From: Arenicola marina
Lineage: Eukaryota > Annelida > Polychaeta > Arenicolidae
Assembly (NCBI GenBank): GCA_964019135.1
Contig: OZ025255.1
Span: 27,219,188 to 27,283,187 of the forward strand
Length of the DNA: 64,000 bases
Direction: 5' to 3'
Each line of letters opens with the position of its first letter. Position 1 is the first letter of the stretch. The position numbers and the translations under genes are program-made. Below, in pieces: positions 20,378 to 33,759 of the stretch. A model generated the notes under the pieces. The model was not told the origin of the DNA and did not search any database. It saw nothing but the letters and a program-made list of their open reading frames with translations.

Positions 20378-21338
20378 ACGAAGTGGGTTACTCCGCCAAC
20401 GAAGTCCGTTACTCCGCCAACGAAGTCGGTTACTCCGCCAAGGAAGTCGGTTACTCCCCCAACGAAGTCGGTTACTCCGTCAACGAAGTCTTTTACTCCG
20501 CCAACGAAGTCGGTTACTCCGCCAACGAAATCGGTTACTCCGCCAACGAAGTCGGTTACTCCCCCAACGAAGTCTTTTACTCCGCCAACGAAGTCCGTTA
20601 CTCCGCCAACGAAGTCGGTTACTCCGCCAAGGAAGTCGGTTACTCCCCCAACGAAGTCGGTTACTCCGTCAACGAAGTCGGTTACTCCGCCAACGAAGTC
20701 GGTTACTCCGCCAACGAAATCGGTTACTCCGCCAACGAAGTCGGTTACTCCCCCAACGAAGTCTTTTACTCCGCCAACGAAGTCCGTTACTCCGCCAACG
20801 AAGTCGGTTACTCCGCCAAGGAAGTCGGTTACTCCGCCAAGGAAGTCGGTTACTCCCCCAACGAAGTCGGTTACTCCGTCAACGAAGTCTTTTACTCCGC
20901 CAACGAAGTCGGTTACTCCGCCAACGAAATCGGTTACTCCGCCAACGAAGTCGGTTACTCCGTCAACGAAGTCTTTTACTCCGCCAACGAAGTCGGTTAC
21001 TCCGCCAACGAAGTCGGTTACTCCGCCAAGGAAGTCGGTTACTCCCCCAACGAAGTCGGTTACTCCGTCAACGAAGTCTTTTACTCCGCCAACGAAGTCG
21101 GTTACTCCGCCAACGAAGTCGGTTACTCCGCCAACGAAGTCGGTTACTCCGCCAAGGAAGTCGGTTACTCCCCCAACGAAGTCGGTTACTCCGTCAACGA
21201 AGTCTTTTACTCCGCCAACGAAGTCGGTTACTCCGCCAACGAAATCGGTTACTCCGCCAACGAAGTCTTTTACTCCGCCAACGAAGTGGGTTACTCCGCC
21301 AACGAAGTCTTTTACTCCGCCAACGAAGTGGGTTACTC
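20378..21338. repeat. 21-bp minisatellite
   Basis: About 46 copies on GAAGTCGGTTACTCCGCCAA with variants (TCTTTT, TCCGTT, CCCCCAA, AGGAAG). The variants recur in a fixed order, giving a higher-order block of about nine units repeated several times. Confidence 0.96.
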
Positions 21339-21805
21339 CGGGATGGTGGGATATTCACGAGATGGTGATAACACTGCACCGTGGATCTGAAAGACCGTCC
21401 ACAGCGACACTGGGATGCGGGGGTAAAGGGGGGGGGGGGGAGGGGGCGACCGCCGGGCAAGGTCGTCCGGCGGAAAAGGTCATAGCGGTTAGCCGGGCCC
21501 CATAATTAGGACCCCAGGCCGGAAGCTCTATCCAACGACGTGATGACTGTATTTCGCATGACGGGGTTCCCCCACCCCATTGACGAGGGGAAGTAACGTC
21601 CCATATCAGCAACCAATAGTGCCATCTACGGTGGCAGAATGATATATATATATATATATATAAACCCACCTAGCCCAGGACAAAGACCCTCAGGCGGGTT
21701 TTCGCGTATCACTTTGCCACATTAGTGAACTGTTGTAAATAACGAGGGCCTATTTATATTAAGAAATCAGTACGGTAGCACCCAAGCGACCGATTACTGT
21801 CTCGA
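21339..21805. other. Intron segment, no gene seen
   Basis: It includes a G-run (21428-21440) and a TA microsatellite (about 21641-21662). Nothing else is recognised. Confidence 0.6.
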
Positions 21806-23000
21806 CTATCTCACGGTAGAGCGTAGATCGCTAGCGCAGAGCAAGGCTATCTCATGGTAGAGCGCAGATCGCTAGCGCAGAGCAAGGCTATCTCACGGTA
21901 GAGCGTAGATCGCTAGCGCAGAGCAAGGCTATCTCACGGTAGAGCGTAGATCGCTAGCGCAGTCCAAGGCCATCTCACGGTAGAGCGTAGATCGCTAGCG
22001 CAGACCAAAGCGACCGATCACTGTCTCGGCTATCTCACGGTAGAGCGTAGATCGCTAGCGCAGAGCAAGACTATCTCACGGTAGAGCGTAGATCGCTAGC
22101 GCAGAGCAAGGCGACCGATCACTGTCTCGGCTATCTCACGGTAGTGCGTAGATCGCTAGCGCAGACCAAAGCGACCGATCACTGTCTCGGCTATCTCACG
22201 GTAGAGCGTAGATCGCTAGCGCAGACCAAAGCGACCGATCACTGTCTCGGCTATCTCACGGTAGAGCGTAGATCGCTAGCGCAGACCAAAGCGACCGATC
22301 ACTGTCTCGGCTATCTCACGGTAGAGCGTAGATCGCTAGCGCAGACCAAAGCGACCGATCACTGTCTCGGCTATCTCACGGTAGAGCGTAGATCGCTAGC
22401 GCAGACCAAAGCGACCGATCACTGTCTCGGCTATCTCACGGTAGAGCGTAGATCGCTAGCGCAGACCAAAGCGACCGATCACTGTCTCGGCTATTTCACG
22501 GTAGAGCGTAGATCGCTAGCGCAGACCAAGGCTATCTCATGGTAGAGCGCAGATCGCTAGCGCAGAGCAAGGCTATCTCACGGTAGAGCGTAGATCGCTA
22601 GCGCAGAGCAAGGCTATCTCACGGTAGAGCGTAGATCGCTAGCGCAGAGCAAGGCGACCGATCACTGTCTTGGCTATCTCACGGTAGAGCGTAGATCGCT
22701 AGCGCAGAGCAAGACTATCTCACGGTAGAGCGTAGATCGCTAGCGCAGAGCAAGGCTATCTCACGGTAGAGCGTAAATCGCTAGCGCAGACCAAGCCTAT
22801 CTCACGATAGAGCGTAGATCGCTAGCGCAGTCCAAGGCGAACAATTAGTCTCGACTATCTCACGGTAGAGCGTAGATCGCTAGCGCAGAGCAAGACTATC
22901 TCACGGTAGAGCGTAGATCGCTAGCGCAGAGCAAGGCTATCTCACGGTAGAGCGTAGATCGCTAGCGCAGACCAAAGCGACCAATCACTGTCTCGGCTCT
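21806..23000. repeat. 41/60-bp compound minisatellite
   Basis: Every unit has CACGGTAGAGCGTAGATCGC followed by TAGCGCAG. Short units are about 41 bp; long units add CGACCGATCACTGTCTCGG to make 60 bp. Seven near-identical 60-bp units stand in a row at about 22141-22530. Each unit contains the palindrome CGCTAGCG. Confidence 0.96.
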
Positions 23001-23952
23001 GACGGTAGAGCATATAGCGTTGTGTGTTCAATTTCTGAGGATTTGTTTTCGGTTCACGGATGACAGCAACCATTTTCTCAGTAAAATATTGTCCGACCTA
23101 TAGTCGTCAGGTTTTAAAGAAAAATCCTCGATCATAATCTGATATGCTACAACCGATCGAAAGACGCGGCCGCACCGGTTCAGGTTCAGGTTCATGACCT
23201 GGCTTCTCAGAAGAGGTGGGTTTATCTCAGCAGAAATATCCTCCTGTCTTATCCTTGGGAGACATGTGCTGAGATAAACCCATCTCGCACTCTCCGGTTG
23301 GGTACTTCACATCTGAGAGTAAAACTAGACGAACTTTAGTGCGAGAAAAGTCATATGATATGGCTTCTCGTGCGATATATACCGCAGCACAATTCTCCCA
23401 TATCCTGCCCAAGCCTTTAGGCCAGCGTGGGATAGGAGATCTGCGCCGTTATAAACGCATTCGAACCAATGCCACATGCATAAATTAGCTTAAATTGCCC
23501 TATATGCTCCTCAGGCCTATAGCCTCACGTATCGTTCCATATACCCGGTGCATGCTGCTTCCGACACTTCAAGGGGTTCGCACGTCTACACCATGGTCCC
23601 TTTGACAGCGTATCACAGCGCAGTCGCGTTAAGGTATCGAACTACAGGTACCACCACGCCCCCTCCCCCCCCCCCTGAAACTCATTTCCCCGGCCCTGTA
23701 ACGTTATGCTGTCTACCCACCCCCCTCCAGCCCGCATTTACGTCGTCATTTTAAGGAATCTAATTGTCCCTTTCCCCCACCCCGACAGGGGCTACAGGAA
23801 GGAGGGGGGAGAGGGCGGGCAGTGAAGGGAGAGCGGGATGAAAGGGGACGTGTCTGGTATCATGCGTGCGTGTCTCCTGTCGCCCCCCTCCCCCCCCCCC
23901 CCCACGGCCGCCGGTAACCTTGGTGAATCTATCCTTGTTCATCAAATATCAA
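23001..23952. other. Intron segment with an inverted repeat
   Basis: No gene is visible. It holds a perfect 16-bp inverted repeat (23217-23232 and 23267-23282) and C/G homopolymer runs near 23666 and 23885-23903. Confidence 0.6.
23217..23282. other. Perfect 16-bp inverted repeat (hairpin)
   Basis: TGGGTTTATCTCAGCA at 23217-23232 is exactly reversed as TGCTGAGATAAACCCA at 23267-23282 with a 34-nt loop. It could fold in RNA of either strand or be the remnant of an inverted-repeat element. Confidence 0.85.
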
Positions 23953-26612
23953 CCCCCCTGTAGGGCTTTTGTAGCCCTCCTGTAGGCCTTTTGTAGCCCT
24001 CCTGTAGGCCTTTTGTAACCCTCCTGTAGGCCTTTGGCAGCCCTCCTGTAGGCCTTTTGTAGCCCTCCTGTAGGCCTTTTGCAGCCTTCCTGTGGGCCTT
24101 TTGTAGCCCTCCTGTAGGCCTCTTGTAGACCTGTAGCCCTCCTGCAGTCCTTCTATAGCCCCCCTGTAACCCTCCTGTATCCCTTTCGTAGCCCTCCTGT
24201 AACCCTCCTGTAGCCCTTTTGTAGCCCTCATGTATGCCTCCTGTAGACCTTCTATAGCCATCCTGTAACCTCTTGTAGCCCTCATGCAGCCTTTTGTAGC
24301 CCTCCTGCAGCCCTCTTGTAACCCTCCTGCAACCCTCCTGTAGACCTCCTGTAGCCCTTTCGTAGCCCTCCTGTAGCCCTATTGTAGCCCTCATGTATGC
24401 CTCCTGTAGACCGTCTATAGCCCTCCTGCAGCCCTCCTGTAGACCTCCTGTAGCCCTATCGTAGCCCTCCTGTAACCCTCCTGTAGCCCTATTGTAGCCC
24501 TCATGTATGCATCCTGTAGACCTTCTATAGCCCTCCTGTAACCTCTTGTAGCCCTCCTGCAGCCCTCTTGTAGCCCTCCTGCAGCCCTCTTGTAACCCTC
24601 CTGCAGCCCTCTTGTAGCCCTACTGCAGCCCTCTTGTAGCCCTCTTGTAACCCTCCTGCAGCCCTCCTGTAGCCCTCCTGTACCCCTCTTGCAGCCTTTC
24701 TGTAGCCCTCTTGTATCCCTCTTGAATCCCTCATGCAGCCCTCTTGTAGCCCTTTTGAATCTCTCATGCAGCCCTCTTGTAGCCCTCCTGCAGCCCTCTC
24801 GTAGCCCTCCTGCAGCCCTCTTGTAGCCCTCTTGCAGCCTCTTTTAGCCCTCCTGCATGCCTCTTGTAGCCCTCTCGTAGCCCTCTCGTAGCCCTCATGC
24901 AACCCTCTTGTAGCCCTCCTGTAACCCTCTTGCAGCCTTCCTGTAGCCCTCGTGTAGCCCTCATGCAACCCTCTTGTAGCCCTCCTGTAACCCTCTTGCA
25001 GCCTTCCTGTAGCCCTCTTGTAGCCCTCATGCAGCCCTCTTGCAGCCCTCTTGCAGCCTCTTGTAGCCCTCTCGTAGCCATCTTGTAGCCCTCTTGTATC
25101 CCTCTTGTAGACCTCTTGCAGCCTCTTGTAGCCCTTCTGTATGCCTCTTGTAGCCCTCTCGTAGCCATCTTGTAGCCCTCTCGTAGCCAACTTGTAGCCC
25201 TCTCGTAGCCATCTTGTAGCCCTCTTGCAGCCCTCTCATAGCTCTCTTGTAGCCCTCCTGTAGCCCTCTTGCAGCCCTCCTGTATGTCTCTTGTAGCCCT
25301 CTCGCAGCCATCTTGTAGCCCTCTCATAGCTCTCTTGTAGCCCTCCTGCAGCCCTCTTGTAGCCCTCTTGCAGCCTCTTGTAGTCCTCCTGCAGCCCTCT
25401 TGTAGCCCTCCTGCAGCTCTCTTGTAGCCCTCTTGCAGCCTCTTGTAGCCCTCCTGCATGCCTCTTGTAGCCCTCTCGTAGCCATCTTGTATCCCTCTTG
25501 TAACCCTCTTGTATCCCTCTTGTAGTCCTCTTGCAGCCTCTTGTAGCCCTCCTGTATGCTTCCTGTAGCCCTCCTGCAGCCCTCTCGTAGCCCTCTTGTA
25601 GCCCTCATGCAGCCCTCTTGCAGCCTCTTGTAGCCCTTCTGTATGCCTCTTGTAGCCCTCTCGTAGCCATCTTGTAACCCCCTTGCAGCCCTCTCATAGC
25701 TCTCTTGTAGCCCTCATGCAACCCTCTTGTAGCCCTCCTGTAACCCTCTTGCAGCCTTCCTGTAGCCCTCTTGTAGCCCTCATGCAACCCTCTTGTAGCC
25801 CTCCTGTAACCCTCTTGCAGCCTTTCTGTAGCCCTCTTGTAGCCCTCATGCAGCCCTCTTGCAGCCTCTTGTAGCCCTCTCGTAGCCATCTTGTAGCCCT
25901 CTTGTATCCCTCTTGTAGACCTCTTGCAGCCTCTTGTAGCCCTTCTGTATGCCTCTTGTAGCCCTCTCGTAGCCATCTTGTAGCCCTCTCGTAGCCAACT
26001 TGTAGCCCTCTCGTAGCCATCTTGTAGCCCTCTTGCAGCCCTCTCATAGCTCTCTTGTAGCCCTCCTGTAGCCCTCTTGCAGCCCTCCTGTATGTCTCTT
26101 GTAGCCCTCTCGCAGCCATCTTGTAGCCCTCTCATAGCTCTCTTGTAGCCCTCCTGCAGCCCTCTTGTAGCCCTCTTGCAGCCCTCCTGCAGCCCTCTCG
26201 TAGCCCTCTTGTAGCCCTCCTGCAGCCCTCTTGTAGCCCTCTTGTAGCCCTCCTGCATGCCTCTTGTAGCCCTCTCGTAGCCATCTTGTATCCCTCTTGT
26301 AGCCCTCTTGCAGCCTCTTGTAGCCCTCCTGTATGCTTCCTGTAGCCCTCCTGCAGCCCTCTCGTAGCCCTCATGCAGCCCTCTTGTAGCCCCCTTGTAG
26401 CCCTCATGCAGCCTCTTGTAGCCCTTCTGTATGCCTCTTGTAGCCCTCTCGTAGCCAACTTGTAGCCCTCTCGTAGCCATCTTGTAGCCCTCTTGCAGCC
26501 CTCTCATAGCTCTCGTGTAGCCCTCCTGCAGCCCTCTTGTAGCGCTCCTGTATGTCTCTTGTAGCCCTCTCGTAGCCCTCTTGTAGCCCTCTGGTAGCCC
26601 TTTCGCAGCCGT
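23953..26612. repeat. 11-bp minisatellite
   Basis: About 240 copies of TTGTAGCCCTC with many variants (CTGCAGCCCTC, TCGTAGCCATC). Longer blocks are duplicated; for instance about 24880-25350 closely resembles 25700-26150. The 11-bp unit keeps minus frames open as an 11-residue repeat; not genes. Confidence 0.97.
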
Positions 26613-27589
26613 GATTCTACAGCGGGAATCGCTCTTTAGCTGCTATCTGTGGACATGTGCATATTTCATTCAAAGTCTTTGGTTTGTTTTCCGTGTTTTC
26701 TCGTGACGGCGTTCTCCATATGGCGATGTGTGTGTATGTTCTTCCATCTTACAGCCCTCGAAAGGGATTATAACAGTCCATGTTAGGCGCGAGTCATATG
26801 TGAGCTATGTTAAAACACTGGCTTGCCCTGACATGGTGGAATCCACATATGATGTGACAGTTATCATTACTAATATTTTGTTTCCATGACGTTAAAGTGG
26901 CGCAGGAAGAGGTTTGGTACGAGGGGGAGAAAGGTGGTGGTTGGGGAGGGGGGGGTGGGTGCATCACAAAGGAGCGCAATGAGGGGGATCAGAAAAACAG
27001 ACAACGGGGGGGGGGGGTGGCAATTATTGGCATGCCCCCCCCCCCCTAAATCCCTGTGCCTTTGGGTTACTTAGTAGAACACTGCTAGGCCTCGAATTTC
27101 TTCGATTCCACTAAAGACCTGCAACTCATTCCGTATCTATTACTTAGCAACAGAATGGATTCCACTTGTCCTTAAATCCATTTACTCAAGGAGCTCCCCG
27201 AATAGTCTTTATCGTGTTATGCCAATATATCCAACAATCCCTGGGAGACCGAAGGGGGTCAGATTTACGACTTATTGGTTGTTGACGCTGTAGGCATAGC
27301 GGAATAATGGTCCAATAAACTCGCCTAATAAACAGGCTACGAAATGGTAATAAAGATCTAGTTTTCCGTTCTTTGTATTGACCTTTACATCGGCCAGTGA
27401 CAGCAATGATCCCGCCCCACACCACGACAGACCCCCGGAGCTGGCTGGCTTCATGGCGGGGAGGGGGGAGGGGGGGCGTGCAACAGCCATGACCTCCGGT
27501 GCCGGATATTACTATCACGCCCCCCCCCCCCCACCCCACCCCCGCCGCCCCCCGCCACCGGCCACTATCCCCCTCCCCCCGCCATGCAA
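26613..27589. other. Intron segment, no gene seen
   Basis: Several long G or C runs (26945, 27006, 27040, 27520-27590) flank ordinary sequence. No gene or element is recognised. Confidence 0.6.
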
Positions 27590-30031
27590 AGTGGTGACAT
27601 CGGTGTAGATCACAGAATGGTGACATCAGTGTAGATCACAGAGTGTGGTGACATCAGTGTAGATCACAGAGTGGTGACATTAGTGTAGATCATAGTGTGG
27701 TGACATTAGTGTAGATCACAGAGTGGTGACATCAGTGTAAATCACAGAGTGGTGACATCAGTGTAGATCACAGAGTGGTGACATCAGTGTAGATCACAGA
27801 GTGGTGACATCAGTGTAGATCACAGAGTGGTGACATCAGTGTAGATCACAGAGTGGTGACATCAGTGTAGATCACAGAGTGGTGACATTAGTGTAGATCA
27901 CAGTGTGGTGACATTAGTGTAGATCACAGAGTGGTGACATCAGTGTAGATCACAGAGTGGTGACATCAGTGTAAATCACAGAGTGGTGACATCAGTGTAG
28001 ATCACAGAGTGGTGACATCAGTTTAGATCACAGAGTGGTGACATCAGTGGAGATCACAGAGTGTGGTGACATCAGTGTAGATCACAGAGTGGTGACATCA
28101 GTGTAGATCACAGAGTGGTGACATTAGTGTAGATCACAGAGTGGTGACATCAGTGTAGATCACAGAGTGGTGACATCAGTGTAGATCACAGAGTGGTGAC
28201 ATCAGTGTAGATCACAGAGTGGTGACATCAGTGTAGATCACAGTGTGGTGACATTAGTGTAGATCACAGAGTGGTGACATCAGTGTAGATCACAGAGTGG
28301 TGACATCAGTGTAGATCACAGAGTGGTGACATCAGTGTAGATCACAGAGTGGTGACATCAGTGTAGATCACAGAGTGGTGACATCAATGTAGATCACAGA
28401 GTGGTGACATCAGTGTAAATCACAGAGTGGTGACATCAGTGTAGATCACAGAGTGGTGACATCAGTGTAGATCGCAGTGTGGTGACATTAGTGTAGATCA
28501 CAGAGTGGTGACATCAGTGTAGATCACAGAGTGGTGACATCAGTGTAGATCACAGAGTGGTGACATCAGTGTAGATCACAGAGTGGTGACATCAGTGTAG
28601 ATCACAGAGTGGTGACATCAGTGTAGATCACAGAGTGTGGTGACATCAGTGTAGATCACAGAGTGGTGACATCAGTGTAGATCACAGAGTGGTGACATCA
28701 GTGTAGATCACAGAGTGTGGTGACATCAGTGTAGATCACAGAGTGGTGACATCAGTGTAAATCACAGAGTGGTGACATTAGTGTAGATCACAGTGTGGTG
28801 ACATTAGTGTAGATCACAGAGTGGTGACATCAGTGTAGATCACAGAGTGTGGTGACATCAGTGTAGATCACAGAGTGGTGACATTAGTGTAGATCACAGT
28901 GTGGTGACATTAGTGTAGATCACAGTGTGGTGACATTAGTGTAGATCACAGAGTGGTGACATCAGTGTAGATCACAGTGTGGTGACATTAGTGTAGATCA
29001 CAGTGTGGTGACATTAGTGTAGATCACAGAGTGGTGACATCAGTGTAGATCACAGAGTGGTGACATCAGTGTAGATCACAGAGTGGTGACATCAGTGTAG
29101 ATCACAGAGTGGTGACATCAGTGTAGATCACAGAGTGTGGTGACATCAGTGTAGATCACAGAGTGGTGACATCAGTGTAGATCACAGAGTGTGGTGACAT
29201 CAGTGTAGATCACAGAGTGGTGACATCAGTGTAGATCACAGAGTGGTGACATCAGTGTAGATCACAGAGTGGTGACATCAGTGTAGATCACAGAGTGGTG
29301 ACATCAGTGTAGATCACAGAGTGTGGTGACATCAGTGTAGATCACAGAGTGGTGACATCAGTGTAGATCACAGTGTGGTGACATTAGTGTAGATCACAGA
29401 GTGGTGACATCAGTGTAGATCACAGAGTGTGGTGACATCAGTGTAGATCACAGAGTGGTGACATTAGTGTAGATCACAGTGTGGTGACATTAGTGTAGAT
29501 CACAGTGTGGTGACATTAGTGTAGATCACAGAGTGGTGACATCAGTGTAGATCACAGTGTGGTGACATCAGTGTAGATCACAGAGTGTGGTGACATCAGT
29601 GTAGATCACAGAGTGGTGACATCAGTGTAGATCACAGAGTGGTGACATCAGTGTAGATCACAGAGTGGTGACATCAGTGTAGATCACAGTGTGGTGACAT
29701 TAGTGTAGATCACAGAGTGGTGACATCAGTGTAGATCACAGAGTGTGGTGACATCAGTGTAGATCACAGAGTGGTGACATCAGTGTAGATCACAGAGTGG
29801 TGACATCAGTGTAGATCACAGAGTGGTGACATCAGTGTAGATCACAGAGTGGTGACATCAGTGTAGATCACTGAGTGGTGACATCAGTGTAGATCAGAGT
29901 GGTGACATCAGTGTAGATCACAGAGTGGTGACATCAGTGTAGATCACAGAGTGGTGACATCAGTGTAGATCACAGAGTGGTGACATCAGTGTAGATCACA
30001 GAGTGGTGACATTAGTGTAGATCACAGAGTG
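27590..30031. repeat. 26/28-bp minisatellite
   Basis: About 92 copies of GTGGTGACATCAGTGTAGAT followed by CACAGA. Units with an extra GT (GAGTGTGGTG) are 28 bp and recur in patterns, giving a longer periodicity. C/T at CATCAG/CATTAG is the other common variant. Confidence 0.97.
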
Positions 30032-30744
30032 TAGGCGTGGGGTTACCAAGAGCAAGCGCTGTTGCTATGGGTTCCATACGGAAGCCTTAGTAACAATCCA
30101 TTCGCGATCAACGTTGGCCACCCCCCTCCCCCCTACCGCCTGGCAACTCTCGGCCATATCCGGGTTAATTAGTGCTTGCTATTGCGGTGGCAAGTAAAAC
30201 GCATAACGCTAGAAACGTAGTAATTAGCTTAGCTGGAAGAATTTACAGAACAGTCGCATCAGTAGCGATGTAAACATTTCCCTAGAAATAAGTTTTTCTC
30301 GATTTCGTAAAATTCTTTCTCTCCATTTGCAATTGTTTATAATTTAATTAACAATCTTTTTCTATTTGCAAGGTCCTTGTGCTCAATGAAGGCGAACCCA
30401 TGACCTGTCGCCAGCGGGTGGAGTAAAATATGATTGCTATTCTAGTTGAGTAAAAGATGCTATTAAACTGATTGATATTCAAGTTGAGTAAAATATGCTA
30501 CTAAACTGATTGATATTCTAGTTGACTAAAGTAGGCTCTTCAACTGCTCGATATACTCCGGGCCACAGTCGGCTAAAGTTACCATGTAAATGATTGGTGA
30601 TTTAATCCGACTAAGCCCCGTAGCCGGCTAAGCTCTGTACGTGGAATATGCCAGCGGCAATGACGAGACAAGGGTGCTTACTGCGGTACACTACAGTGGA
30701 AATGTTGGCTAAAGGATTGTAAGTCATATCCCGACAATGTGCAC
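30032..30744. other. Intron segment with a short three-copy repeat
   Basis: No gene is visible. At about 30430-30545 three diverged copies of a roughly 50-bp sequence occur (GATTGATATTCTAGTTGAGT and GTAAAATATGCTA). The rest is unremarkable. Confidence 0.6.
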
Positions 30745-30871
30745 GGTCAAGGTAGAGAGGTCAAGGTTATATATCCGGGAGTTACCCGCACTTTTTGCGA
30801 AGAAAAACATGGGATCTTTATCCTGCATAAACAAACACATTAACACAAGTGGGGTTCGAACCACGCACCTA
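30745..30871 (-). mobile_element. Truncated SINE fragment joined to the 41-bp array
   Basis: Minus-orientation pieces of the SINE family are recognisable: GGGAGTTACCCGCACTTTTTGC, AACATGGGATCTTTATCCTGC and GGGGTTCGAACCACGCACC (inverted B box). The tRNA 5' part is missing, and the 41-bp minisatellite begins at that point. Confidence 0.6.
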
Positions 30872-32428
30872 CCGCTAGGGCTGGCCTAGCACGGAACACA
30901 CGACAATAACCGCCGCTAGGGCTGGCCTAGCACGGAACACACGACAATAACCGCCGCTAGGGCTGGCCTAGCACAGAACACACGACAATAACCGCCGCTA
31001 GGGCTGGCCTAGCACAGAACACACGACAATAACCGCCGCTAGGGCTGGCCTAGCACAGAACACACGACAATAACCGCCGCTAGGGCTGGCCTAGCACAGA
31101 ACACACGACAATAACCGCCGCTAGGGCTGGCCTAGCACAGAACACACGACAATAACCGCCGCTAGGGCTGGCCTAGCACAGAACACACGACAATAACCGC
31201 CGCTAGGGCTGGCCTAGCACAAAACACACGACAATAACCGCCGCTAGGGCTGGCCTAGCACAGAACACACGACAATAACCGCCGCTAGGGCTGGCCTAGC
31301 ACAGAACACACGACAATAACCGCCGCTAGGGCTGGCTTAGCACAGAACACACGACAATAACCGCCGCTAGGGCTGGCCTAGCACAGAACACACGACAATA
31401 ACCGCCGCTAGGGCTGGCCTAGCACAGAACACACGACAATAACCGCCGCTAGGGCTGGCCTAGCACGGAACACACGACAATAACCGTCGCTAGGGCTGGC
31501 CTAGCACAGAACACACGACAATACCCGCCGCTAGGGCTAGCCTAGCACAGAACACATGACAATAACCGCTGCTAGGGCTGGCCTAGCACAGAACACACGA
31601 CAATAACCGCCGCTAGGGCTGGCCTAGCACAGAACACACGACAATAACCGCCGCTATGGCTGGCCTAGCACAGAACACACGACAATAACCGCCGCTAGGG
31701 CTGGCCTAGCACAGAACACACGACAATAACCGCCGCTAGGGCTGGCCTAGCACAGAACACACGACAATAACCGCCGCTAGGGCTGGCCTAGCACAGAACA
31801 CACGACAATAACCGCCGCTAGGGCTGGCCTAGCACAGAACACACGACAATAACCGCCGCTAGGGCTGGCCTAGCACAGACCACACGACAATAACCGCCGC
31901 TAGGGCTGGCCTAGCACAGAACGCACGACAATAATCGCCGCTAGGGCTGGCCTAGCACAGAACACACGACAATAACCGCCGCTAGGGCTGGCCTAGCACA
32001 GAACACACGACAATAACCGCCGCTAGGGCTGGCCTAGCACAGAACACACGACAATAACCGCCGCTAGGGCTGGCCTAGCACAGAACACACGACAATAACC
32101 GCCGCTAGGGCTGGCCTAGCACAGAACACACGACAATAACCGCCGCTAGGGCTGGCCTAGCACAGAACACACGACAATAACCGCCGCTAGGGCTGGCCTA
32201 GCACAGAACACACGACAATAACCGCCGCTAGGGCTGGCCTAGCACAGAACGCACGACAATAACCGCCGCTAGGGCTGGCCTAGCACAGAACGCACGACAA
32301 TAACCGCCGCTAGGGCTGGCCTAGCACAGAACGCACGACAATAACCGCCGCTAGGGCTGGCCTAGCACAGGCCATACGACAATAACCGCCGTTAGGGCTG
32401 GCCTAGCACGGAACATACGACAATAACC
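30872..32428. repeat. 41-bp minisatellite
   Basis: About 38 well-conserved copies containing CCGCTAGGGCTGGCCTAGCA and ACACACGACAATAAC. Low divergence suggests recent expansion. Confidence 0.97.
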
Positions 32429-32455
32429 GAACGCGTTACTACATGGACACGGGTT

Positions 32456-32935
32456 GCCCCCCTCCCCCTACATAGCCACGGAGTGCCCCCCCCCCTTACA
32501 TGGCCACGGGGTGCCCCCCCTCCCTATTCATGGTCATCACGGGGTGTCCCGCTCCCTCTACATGGCCACGGGGTGCCCCACCCCCCTTACATGGCCATGG
32601 GGAGCCCCCCCTCGCTATTCATGGTCATCACGGGGTGTCCCGCTCCCCCTACATGGCCACGGGGTGCCCCCCCCCTTACATGGCCACGGGGTGCCCCCCC
32701 TCCCTATTCATGGTCATCACGGGGTGTCCCGCTCCCCCTACATGGCCACGGGGTGCCCCCCCCCTTATATGGCCACGGGGTGCCCCCCCTCCCTATTCAT
32801 GGTCATCACGGGGTGTCCTGCTCCCCCTACATGGCCACGGGGTGCCCCCCCCCTTATATGGCCACGGGGTGCCCCCCCTCCCTATTCATGGTCATCACGG
32901 GGTGTCCTGCTCCCCCTACATGGCCACGGGGTGGC
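32456..32935. repeat. About 88-bp compound repeat with C-runs
   Basis: Five copies combining ACATGGCCACGGGGTGCCCC with a second part, TATTCATGGTCATCACGGGG. C-run lengths vary between copies. Confidence 0.93.
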
Positions 32936-33759
32936 GTTTGCCATTTAGCACACTGACGAGGCTAGTACCCAGATTATTATTAAAAGTGGAGGTCCCAACA
33001 ATACGAATGGCCTAATATGAATCAATTCACATTGTGCGGTCATTAACTAGCAACAGGCCCCGTAAATTGTCGAAATAAATGTCCAACGCAGAACCAATAT
33101 GGATGCCCGGATGGCCATGTATAAAGTCTCCCTCCTGTTTCATGTCCGTTGCGTGGAGCGCAACCTTAACCAACCGATACAATAGGTACTGCGACGGCGC
33201 CACATGGCGTGTCAAGCTGACAACTCGCCACCTGACCTAAGCGATGGCGTGGGAAGCTAGCGAAGCCCGGATGTTATCAGTTTCATAAAGCCCTATAAAT
33301 CTGCCAGTCTCACAAGTGCTGTCTACCACGCTAGTCGGGTCCTTTACTGTAATCCTCACTTCTACCGCTTCCACGCAAGAGGCTCCCTCTTGTGGCATAG
33401 CCTGAAATGGGGTCCCCCTTGTTCTGTATGTCGCATTTAGCCCCTGATGTTTTGTAACAAGTAAGATATACTTTTTGCATAACTTAGCATAGCATCTGAT
33501 GATTTCACCTGGTTACGAATAAGCACATTGTATTAGAAAGCCGTTGCCTAGCGATGCGCTATACGTCCGGCTAAGACAAGTCCCAAGTAGGCAGCGAGAC
33601 GGAGGTGAGCGCCCCCTGTCGTGGGAGTGTTCAAACCACCCGGAGACTTTATCCTTGAAGGCCTTACGGGTATAAAGGGGGGGCGAATAGCTGGGTGCTG
33701 GATAGACGTCATTACTGAGCCCTATACCCGTCTCACTTAGCAAGACACCGCAGCTTGGG
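32936..33759. other. Intron segment, no gene seen
   Basis: Ordinary mixed-composition sequence. A 62-codon minus frame at 33027-33215 shows no motif I recognise and is not called. Confidence 0.55.

Noticed and set aside
893-30031. Common origin of the 17-bp and 26-bp arrays, which share GACATCAGT
   Set aside because: Nine shared bases are too few without support from the rest of the units.
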